A stretch of DNA of 18,154 nt from an uncultured Clostridia bacterium (GTDB lineage Bacteria > Bacillota > Clostridia > Christensenellales > Borkfalkiaceae), in NCBI GenBank assembly GCA_947589585.1, contig CANQCA010000017.1, positions 1-18,154 on the forward strand. Direction: 5' to 3'. Numbering within the stretch: the stretch's first letter is position 1; every line of letters begins with the position of its first letter. The position numbers and the translations under genes were made by a program. Of the stretch, positions 1 through 5,003 are shown piece after piece. The notes under the pieces are model-generated. The model saw only the letters and a program-made list of their open reading frames with translations, made no database searches and was not told where the DNA came from.

Positions 1-84
1 ATCCCCTTTTACGAAGTCCGATTTGTCAAACCTGTCATACCGAGCCCACGCGGTGGGCGAGTGTATCCCCTTTTACGAAGTCCG
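1..84 (+). repeat. Tandem copies of a hairpin-bearing dispersed repeat (one partial, one complete)
   Basis: Positions 1-20 are identical to positions 65-84, so the window opens in the tail of one repeat unit and a complete unit follows at about 24-84, a period near 64 bases. The complete unit has three parts: a left block (TGTCAAACCTGTCATACCGAG, 24-44), a 13-base hairpin (45-57, stem CCCAC/GTGGG, loop GCG), and a right block (58-84) containing GAGTGTATCCCC and ACGAAGTCCG. Another copy lies at 393-452 and an inverted relative at 461-504. The layout resembles the TGTCATTC-type extragenic repeats common in bacterial genomes; that comparison is from memory. More copies may lie to the left. Confidence 0.8.
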
Positions 85-89
85 CCCGC

Positions 90-365
90 CTATTCGCAAA
101 CGATCTCCTCCCAAGTCGGGTTTGCTTCCCCGATCAGCTTTTCTTTATTTCTGCGCGACAATTACTTGAGCTGCTTTTCTCGTGCGATTGCGTCATTCAC
201 CTCGAAAAAAGTTTCGAAATAAATCAATTTATGCAGTTGGTACTGTTTTGTAAAACCCTTGTTGACTTCATATTTATGCTCATAAACGCGCCGCGTAAGG
301 TCGTTCGTGACGCCGACATAGAGCGTTGTATTATGCTCGTTTGTCATGATATAAACATAATACAT
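90..365 (-). pseudogene. Small GIY-YIG nuclease-like gene with an in-frame stop
   Basis: Reading leftward from the ATG at 365, which is preceded by AGGAGA with a five-base gap, the product begins MYYVYIMTN. It carries the YVYI...LYVGVT pair that corresponds to GIY-YIG, the arginine of the LTRRVYEHK segment, and the glutamate in LIYFETF. After REKQLK a TAA stop at 162-164 ends the protein at 67 residues. The same frame then continues without a break for another 23 codons to a TAG at 90-92, encoding SRRNKEKLIG and NPTWEEI, which is the normal C-terminal helix of these roughly 90-residue proteins. The usual residues at the break would be a polar residue plus tryptophan; here they are TAA and TTG. 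The gene is therefore probably a nonsense mutant, although all predicted catalytic residues precede the stop and a short protein could still be made. Family members are predicted nucleases of mostly unknown role. An upstream in-frame start at 443 would lie inside a repeat and lacks a ribosome site, so I reject it. Confidence 0.75.
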
Positions 366-392
366 TTTCGTTCTCCTTTTGCCGCGTTTTAT

Positions 393-452
393 TGTCAAAC
401 CTGTCATACCGAGCTGCCGAAGGCAGTGAGTGTATCCCCGCATACGAAGTCC
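393..452 (+). repeat. Third copy of the hairpin-bearing repeat
   Basis: The first 21 bases match 24-44 exactly. The hairpin occupies 414-426 with stem CTGCC/GGCAG and loop GAA, so the stem sequence differs from the copy at 45-57 while pairing is kept. The right block matches except for one base before GAGTGTATCCCC and the variable four bases that follow it. It sits just upstream of the GIY-YIG gene (its start codon is at 365), while the tandem copies lie just downstream, so the gene is bracketed by repeats in the same orientation. Confidence 0.8.
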
Positions 453-460
453 ATGTTTTC

Positions 461-544
461 ATTGAGGGGATTCTCTCACCCCCTACGGGGGTTCGGAATG
501 ACAGCGTAGTCTACGCCTAGGAATGACAGTGTAACCAATGACAG
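461..544 (-). repeat. Inverted, diverged copy of the hairpin repeat with trailing AATGACAG motifs
   Basis: Read on the minus strand, this segment gives TGTCATTCCGAA, then a 13-base hairpin (479-491, stem CCCCC/GGGGG around a three-base loop), then TGAGAGAATCCCC. It has the same three-part layout as the copies at 24-84 and 393-452 but points the other way. On the plus strand AATGACAG occurs three times, at 497-504, 522-529 and 537-544, as if the end of the element had been duplicated. It abuts the 3' end of queA. I see no T-rich tract that would make it a good terminator for queA. Confidence 0.65.
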
Positions 545-553
545 CGAAGCCGC

Positions 554-1573
554 TTATAAAAACAAACACGCATCGCCGAAGGAGAAAAATCTATATCTTT
601 CCTTCACGGCCACTTCGTAAATGTGCAGGATCTCCTCGCGGGAGCAGAGGCAGGAAACGAGCATCAAAAGGGTGCTCTCGGGCAGGTGGAAATTGGTGAT
701 GAGCGCATCCACGCATTTCATCTTGTAAGGGGGGTACAAAAAGATGCTCGTCTCCCCCTTCCCCGCGTGAACAAGGCCACCCATGTCCGCGACGGACTCG
801 AGCGTACGCACCGAAGTCGTCCCCACACAGATGATGCGCCGCCCCTCTTTTTTGGCGCGGTTGATCTTCTCGGCGGCCTCCTCGGAGACCTCGTAGTACT
901 CGCTGTGCATCACATGGCTCTCGACGTTCTCCACCTTGACGGGGCGGAAGGTCCCCAGCCCCACATGAAGGAGAACTTCGACGACTTCGACGCCCTTTTC
1001 TTTGATCTTTTGCAGAAGCTCGGGGGTGAAGTGCAGCCCCGCCGTGGGCGCTGCTGCCGAGCCGTTTTCCTTGGAATACACCGTCTGGTAGCGCTCGGGG
1101 TCGGCGAGCTTCTCGTGGATATAGGGGGGAAGGGGCATACTGCCCGCGCGGGAGAGAACATCCTCGAACGCGCCCTCAAAGAAGAATTTTACATGCCGCT
1201 CGCCCGTCTCCGTCACGGAGAGCACTTCGAGGGAAAGCTCGTCGCTCACGAAAAGTTTCGTGCCGTTTTTGCACTTCTTCCCCGGCTTTACGAGCACTTC
1301 CCAAGTATCGATGCTGAGCCGCTTTAAGAGCAAAACCTCCACCCTACCCCCGGACATGGTATGGGCGAAGAGCCTCGCCGGGAGCACGCGCGTGCGGTTT
1401 ACGACGAGCACGTCGCCCGCCCGAAGATACTGCTCGACATCGCGGAAGATCTTGTGTTCGATCGTCTTTGTATCCCTGTGATACACCAAAAGCCGCGACG
1501 AATCGCGCGGCTCTGCAGGCGTTTGAGCGATGAGTTCCTCGGGAAGATCGTAGTAAAAATCAGAAGTCTTCAT
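554..1573 (-). CDS. queA: S-adenosylmethionine:tRNA ribosyltransferase-isomerase QueA
   Basis: QueA moves the ribosyl part of S-adenosylmethionine onto preQ1 at the wobble position of GUN-anticodon tRNAs, forming epoxyqueuosine, the penultimate step of queuosine synthesis in the cytoplasm. The 339-residue product has the usual family length. It starts with FYYDLPEELIAQTPAEPRDSSRL (residues 6-28) and carries MPLPPYI (146-152), ENGSAAAPTAGLHF (169-182), HVGLGTFRPV (203-212), VGTTSVRTLE (250-259) and ALITNFHLPESTLLMLVS (290-307), all conserved QueA blocks. The ATG overlaps the ruvB stop in an ATGA junction, so translation is probably coupled; AAGGA lies upstream. ruvB-queA is a common arrangement. 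The frequent partner tgt does not follow: downstream there are only repeats and the GIY-YIG remnant. Confidence 0.97.
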   Translation of the reverse strand: MKTSDFYYDLPEELIAQTPAEPRDSSRLLVYHRDTKTIEHKIFRDVEQYLRAGDVLVVNRTRVLPARLFAHTMSGGRVEVLLLKRLSIDTWEVLVKPGKKCKNGTKLFVSDELSLEVLSVTETGERHVKFFFEGAFEDVLSRAGSMPLPPYIHEKLADPERYQTVYSKENGSAAAPTAGLHFTPELLQKIKEKGVEVVEVLLHVGLGTFRPVKVENVESHVMHSEYYEVSEEAAEKINRAKKEGRRIICVGTTSVRTLESVADMGGLVHAGKGETSIFLYPPYKMKCVDALITNFHLPESTLLMLVSCLCSREEILHIYEVAVKERYRFFSFGDACLFL

Positions 1574-2631
1574 CTGTCGTCCTTATCGAATACGCTCATC
1601 TGGCGGCGCACCGCCTCGGGCATCTTCACGCCCATGTGTTCATAGCCCCCTTTCAGGCACACCCTTCCGCGCGGCGTGCGGGCGATGAAGCCGAGCTGCA
1701 GAAGGTAGGGCTCGTACACGTCCTCGATGGTGCCGACGTCCTCGTTGATGGTCGCGGCGAGGGTATCCAGCCCTGCGGGCCCGCCATTGAACTTTTCGAT
1801 GAGGGCGCGCAGAAGGTTCCTGTCCGTCTCGTCGAGGCCGAGTTCATCGATCTCCATGCGGCGGAGCGCTTCCTCGGCGTCCCGCTTTGTAACGGCGCTG
1901 CTCCCCATCACGGCGGAGAAATCGCGCACCCTTTTCAGGAGCCTGTTTGCAATGCGGGGGGTGCCGCGCGACCTTCTCGCGATCTCATATGCGCCCTCCT
2001 CTTCGATGGAGATGCCCAGCGTTCTTGCAGAGCGGTTTATGATGCGTTTGAGCTCATCGGGGGTATACATGTCCAAGCGGCACATGATCCCAAAGCGGTC
2101 GCGAAGGGGCGAAGAGAGCATGCCCGCGCGCGTCGTCGCACCGATGAGGGTGAAGCGTTTCAAGGAGAAACGGATGTTCCGCGCCGAAGGTCCCTTCCCC
2201 ACGATGATATCGAGGGCGTAGTCCTCCATGGCGGCGTATAAAATTTCCTCCACCTGATGATTGAGGCGGTGGATCTCGTCGATGAAGAGGATGTCCCCCT
2301 CGTTGAGGTTGGTAAGGATGGCGGCGAGGTCTCCCGAACGCTCGATGGCGGGGCCGCTCGTGACCTTGATCTGCGTCCCCATCGTGTTGGCGATGATGTG
2401 GGCGAGCGTCGTCTTTCCCAGCCCGGGAGGGCCGTATAAAAGCACATGGTCCAAGGCTTCGCCGCGGCTCTTTGCCGCCGCCATGAACACGGCGAGGTTC
2501 TCCTTCACCTTATCCTGCCCGACGTATTCCTCCATCGTCTTGGGGCGAAGAATGTTTTCCTCGATATCGTATTCGCTCTTCGAGCTCGAGAGCAGGCGCT
2601 CCGCCTCGAAGGTTTCGTCGTCGTCAAACAT
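1570..2631 (-). CDS. ruvB: Holliday junction branch migration helicase RuvB
   Basis: RuvB is the AAA+ motor that, as hexamers loaded by RuvA, pumps DNA through Holliday junctions. The 353-residue product shows the full set of motifs: Walker A GPPGLGKT (67-74), Walker B FIDEIHRL (116-123), the RuvA-contacting stretch around LYAAMEDYALDIIVGKGP (131-148), sensor 1 TLIGATTRAG (161-170), the arginine-finger region SPLRDRFG (174-181), sensor 2 GTPRIANRLLKRVRD (223-237) and the C-terminal winged helix (about 270-345). GGAG precedes the ATG. It begins 9 bases after the stop of the LRR gene, which separates it from ruvA, and its stop overlaps the queA start by four bases. Confidence 0.98.
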   Translation of the reverse strand: MFDDDETFEAERLLSSSKSEYDIEENILRPKTMEEYVGQDKVKENLAVFMAAAKSRGEALDHVLLYGPPGLGKTTLAHIIANTMGTQIKVTSGPAIERSGDLAAILTNLNEGDILFIDEIHRLNHQVEEILYAAMEDYALDIIVGKGPSARNIRFSLKRFTLIGATTRAGMLSSPLRDRFGIMCRLDMYTPDELKRIINRSARTLGISIEEEGAYEIARRSRGTPRIANRLLKRVRDFSAVMGSSAVTKRDAEEALRRMEIDELGLDETDRNLLRALIEKFNGGPAGLDTLAATINEDVGTIEDVYEPYLLQLGFIARTPRGRVCLKGGYEHMGVKMPEAVRRQMSVFDKDDR

Positions 2632-2640
2632 AAAAACTCC

Positions 2641-3426
2641 TTAGATAAATGTGAAGCGGACGTGCGCCCTCGTCTCCTCGTTGGCATAGAGCGCAAGATC
2701 CTTTTCGAAGCGGCGGGGGAGGGTGACCTCGCGCAGGGCGGGAAGGCCGCCGAATACCATATAGGAAAGCGCCTTCACCGTCGAAGGGAGCACAATGCGC
2801 CGAAGATCCTTGCAACCCGTCGCGACGGCATAGAAAGAAGTCACGCCCTCGGGAAGGACGATCTCCTCGATGGCCGTTTCCGCGAGTGCGCCCTCGCCGA
2901 TGCCGACGAGCGTCTCGGGGAAATTGACCTCCTTCAGCGAAGTGCAGCCCGAAAAGGTCCCCGGGGAGATGAATCTGAACCCCTCGGGCAGGGCGACCTT
3001 CTTCAAAGAGGCGCACGCCTCGAAGGCGCCGCTGAGGGCGAGCTCGGAGCCGAATACCTCCGCCTTCCCGGGAAGGTCCACCCTTTCGAGGGCGACGCAA
3101 GCATGAAACACCCCGTCGCCGATGATCGCGGGACGATTGCCCAAAAAACGAACGCTTTTTAAGGCTGAGCAGTACTCGAAGGCATAGTCGCCGATTTTTT
3201 CCAGACTCTTGGGAAGAATGATGCTTTTGAGCGATCTGCAATCCTGAAAAGCGCTCCCGCCGATCTCCTCGAGCCCCTCAGGGAGGACGACTTCCTCAAA
3301 ATCCAGCCCGATAAGGGCACAATCCTCGATCTGCTTCACGCCCTTCGGAAGGACAAGGCGCGAACAAGGCGGAATTTCGTCGCCGCTGCAGACGGTTTTC
3401 TTCCCGGAAAGCACAAACTCTTTCAT
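2641..3426 (-). CDS. BspA-type leucine-rich repeat protein, no signal peptide
   Basis: The 261-residue product is built almost wholly of LRR_5/BspA-type units of about 23 residues. Recognisable units are LPEGLEEIGGSAFQDCRSLKSI (48-69), LPKSLEKIGDYAFEYCSALKSV (71-92), LPEGFRFISPGTFSGCTSLKEV (146-167) and LPETLVGIGEGA-like and LPSTVKAL-like units to about 237. Such repeats form a curved solenoid used for protein binding. Most relatives are secreted or surface-bound, but here the N-terminus (MKEFVLSGKKTV) has no signal peptide, lipobox or membrane segment, so the protein is probably cytoplasmic. Its ATG directly follows the ruvA TAG with no gap and there is only a weak G-rich ribosome site, suggesting coupled translation. 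The binding partner is unknown; its place between ruvA and ruvB suggests co-expression with them, not a proven shared function. Confidence 0.88.
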   Translation of the reverse strand: MKEFVLSGKKTVCSGDEIPPCSRLVLPKGVKQIEDCALIGLDFEEVVLPEGLEEIGGSAFQDCRSLKSIILPKSLEKIGDYAFEYCSALKSVRFLGNRPAIIGDGVFHACVALERVDLPGKAEVFGSELALSGAFEACASLKKVALPEGFRFISPGTFSGCTSLKEVNFPETLVGIGEGALAETAIEEIVLPEGVTSFYAVATGCKDLRRIVLPSTVKALSYMVFGGLPALREVTLPRRFEKDLALYANEETRAHVRFTFI

Positions 3427-4029
3427 CTACATCCCCCGAAGCGCCGCGGAGATGATCTCTTCCACCGTCTTCGCGCCGCCGCTTTTGGCGCGCGTGACAG
3501 CCTGCGTGCTCTCCTGCCGCGTGAATCCCAGCCCCATGAGCGCGGAAACTGCATCGTCATCCTCGGACATGGGTGGCACGGAAACTCTCCCGCCCACCGT
3601 TTCGCTCCCCAAGATCTCATCTGCGGAGATCTTTCCGTGGAGCTCCAGAATAATTCGCTCGGCGAGCTTTTTGCCCACCCCCTTCGCCGCCGCCAGCCGC
3701 TTGGCATCCGCGGAGGCGATGGCTTCGGAGACCTCGTAGGGGCGCATGGAAGAGAGGATCGCGATCGCCATCTTTGCCCCCACGCCCTGCACTGAAGTGA
3801 GGCGCAAAAAGAGAGATTTTTCCTGCGGATCGGCAAAGCCGAAAAGGGTAAACCCGTCCTCTTTCACCTGCAAATAGGTGTAGACCTCGCCCTCTTCGCC
3901 CGCTCTCACGCCCGAAAGACGCGAAAAAGCCGCGCCCGAGCAGACGACCTCGTACCCCACGCCGCCCACTTCCAAAAGCACATACTCTGGGGAAATATAT
4001 TTCACCTTTCCTCTCAAATATCCAATCAT
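3427..4029 (-). CDS. ruvA: Holliday junction branch migration protein RuvA
   Basis: RuvA binds the four-way junction as a tetramer and loads RuvB. The 200-residue product matches the family length. Domain I is an OB fold beginning MIGYLRGKV (1-9) with VLLEVGGVGYEV (17-28). Domain II has two helix-hairpin-helix motifs, LTSVQGVGAKMAIAIL (77-92) and AKGVGKKLAERIILEL (115-130). An acidic linker (MSEDDD, 154-159) leads to the C-terminal RuvB-binding domain (160-200, with LMGLGFTRQE). AAGGAG at 4034-4039 fits the ATG well. A perfect 14-bp inverted repeat lies just upstream of this ribosome site. Confidence 0.97.
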   Translation of the reverse strand: MIGYLRGKVKYISPEYVLLEVGGVGYEVVCSGAAFSRLSGVRAGEEGEVYTYLQVKEDGFTLFGFADPQEKSLFLRLTSVQGVGAKMAIAILSSMRPYEVSEAIASADAKRLAAAKGVGKKLAERIILELHGKISADEILGSETVGGRVSVPPMSEDDDAVSALMGLGFTRQESTQAVTRAKSGGAKTVEEIISAALRGM

Positions 4030-4042
4030 AAAACTCCTTGTT

Positions 4043-4104
4043 TCGCAGATTTCTTTCTATCAGAAGCCCCCTGCGGGGCATAATGCGGGCAAAGAAATCT
4101 GCGA
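4043..4104. repeat. Perfect 14-bp inverted repeat just upstream of the ruvA ribosome binding site
   Basis: TCGCAGATTTCTTT (4043-4056) is the exact reverse complement of AAAGAAATCTGCGA (4091-4104). The 34 bases between them hold a further hairpin, GCCCC/GGGGC (4066-4070 with 4075-4079). In ruvA mRNA the long stem would end three bases before the AAGGAG ribosome site at 4034-4039. It could be a leader structure affecting ruvA translation or the end of a dispersed element; there is no U-tract after it in the direction of transcription, so a terminator is unlikely. Confidence 0.7.
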
Positions 4105-4240
4105 GGGGTTAGTTTTTCTTATTTCTAATCCTTTTCGCCCGCTGTGCTTTGTTGTTTTCAAAGACAGTAAGGCGACAGGGCTCGCCAACTTGGGTCGCCC
4201 ACGGCGGAAGTCAATTCCGCCTATGGCAAGTGATTTGGAA
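4105..4240. other. Non-coding stretch between the ruvC and ruvA repeats
   Basis: Together with the flanking repeats this belongs to a 340-base gap between ruvC and ruvA. I find no convincing gene. The only reading frame of note, a 61-codon minus-strand frame at 4060-4245, has no ribosome site and no recognisable domain. A clear hairpin is present at 4203-4221 (GGCGGAA/TTCCGCC around GTCAA). With the inverted repeat on one side and the GC-rich element on the other, the whole gap looks like one or more inserted extragenic repeats. Confidence 0.5.
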
Positions 4241-4350
4241 GCCATCCCCCATCAGTCACCTGCGGTGACAGCTTCCCCCATAGATGGGGTAAGCCCTACC
4301 CTTCGCTTGCGAGGGGGAGGGTGGCGAACGAAGTGAGACGAGTGGGGGTA
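4241..4350. repeat. GC-rich multi-hairpin extragenic repeat between ruvC and ruvA
   Basis: About 110 bases folding into consecutive hairpins: GTCACC/GGTGAC around TGC (4255-4269), GCTT.CCCCA/TGGGG.AAGC (4271-4294), and a CCCT.CCC/GGG.AGGG hairpin (about 4294-4319). The ends carry CCCCCAT (4246-4252) and AGTGGGGGT (4341-4349), near-inverted complements. The 3' part GGCGAACGAAGTGAGACG is similar in style to extragenic repeats widespread in Clostridia genomes, a comparison made from memory. It sits 20 bases beyond the ruvC stop and could also slow or end ruvC transcription, though a T-tract is lacking. Confidence 0.6.
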
Positions 4351-4369
4351 ATTTAGCCTCTATGTCCTC

Positions 4370-4867
4370 TCACTTCACACCGAACAAAGCCGAAAAGCGG
4401 CTTGTAAAGGCATGGCAGAGGGCGACGGCGAGGGCGTCGGCGGCGTCGTCGGGACGGGGAACGGCTTTAAGGCGCAGGTGAGACTGCACGCATTTTTGCA
4501 TCTGGATCTTGTCCGCGCCGCCCCAGCCCGTGAGCGCCTGTTTGATCTGGTTGGGCGTGTACTCGAAAATTCGCCCGCAACGCTTGTTGCAGGTGAGCAG
4601 CATCACCCCGCGCGCATGGGCGACGGCAATGCCCGTCGTCACGTTCTTTGAGAAGAAGAGCTCCTCCATCGCCGCCTCTTCGGGGTGGAATTTATCGAAA
4701 AGTGCGTTGACGCCCTCCTCCAAAATGCAGAGGCGGACGGCAAAATTCTCGCTCGCGGGCGTCTTGACGACGCCATAGTCGATGGCAGAGCAGTTCCCGC
4801 GCGCGTCCTTTTCGATGACGCCGTACCCCATCGTGCCGTAGCCGGGGTCCAGCCCTAAAATTATCAT
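4370..4867 (-). CDS. ruvC: Crossover junction endodeoxyribonuclease RuvC
   Basis: RuvC resolves Holliday junctions by paired metal-dependent nicks. The 165-residue product has the family length and all four catalytic acids: D7 in ILGLDPGYG, E68 in MEELFFSKN, and D141 and D144 in DDAADALAVAL. SKNVTTGIAVAHARGVML (73-90) and YTPNQIKQALTGWGGADK (103-120) are also conserved blocks. The start at 4867 is fixed by the need for the D7 strand. There is no ribosome site at normal distance; instead a consensus promoter ends six bases before the ATG, which suggests a leaderless or nearly leaderless transcript. It is first in the leftward ruv-queA gene group, but the 340-base repeat region separates it from ruvA. 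Confidence 0.97.
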   Translation of the reverse strand: MIILGLDPGYGTMGYGVIEKDARGNCSAIDYGVVKTPASENFAVRLCILEEGVNALFDKFHPEEAAMEELFFSKNVTTGIAVAHARGVMLLTCNKRCGRIFEYTPNQIKQALTGWGGADKIQMQKCVQSHLRLKAVPRPDDAADALAVALCHAFTSRFSALFGVK

Positions 4868-4873
4868 ACATTT

Positions 4874-4902
4874 ATTTTACTTGAAACTCTTCCTGCTGTC
4901 AA
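4874..4902 (-). promoter_or_regulatory. Sigma-A promoter of ruvC, positioned for a leaderless mRNA
   Basis: On the minus strand TTGACA (4897-4902) is followed by exactly 17 bases and TAAAAT (4874-4879). The expected start site about seven bases downstream falls at or next to the A of the ruvC ATG (4867). No purine-rich ribosome site fits between; the nearest AGGAAG is about 21 bases from the ATG and lies within the promoter spacer. Confidence 0.8.
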
Positions 4903-4942
4903 GGGAAATGTGCTTTTTTCGCCACGTTTTGCGCCCTCCCTC

Positions 4943-4971
4943 TTGCTTTCGAAGACAAGTTGTGCTAAACT
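4943..4971 (+). promoter_or_regulatory. Probable promoter of the GH13 gene
   Basis: TTGCTT (4943-4948), a 17-base spacer and TAAACT (4966-4971) face the GH13 start at 5004. They would give a short leader holding AGGAG at 4991-4995, eight bases before the ATG. Each hexamer departs from consensus, so this is a moderate call. The ruvC promoter lies back to back with it. Confidence 0.5.
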
Positions 4972-5003
4972 TCCCTTAAAGAGTTATCCGAGGAGAAACT
5001 GGT

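Noticed and set aside
366..443. N-terminal extension of the GIY-YIG gene to 443
   Set aside because: The extension is translated repeat sequence; the ATG at 365 has AGGAGA at proper spacing and starts the conserved MYYVYI.
1..504. CRISPR array
   Set aside because: Repeat units are about 64 bases long with only two in tandem, carry no spacer-like unique inserts of even length, and no cas genes are present.
4060..4245. A 61-codon minus-strand frame between ruvC and ruvA
   Set aside because: No ribosome site, no recognisable domain, and it runs through hairpins that look like extragenic repeat DNA.
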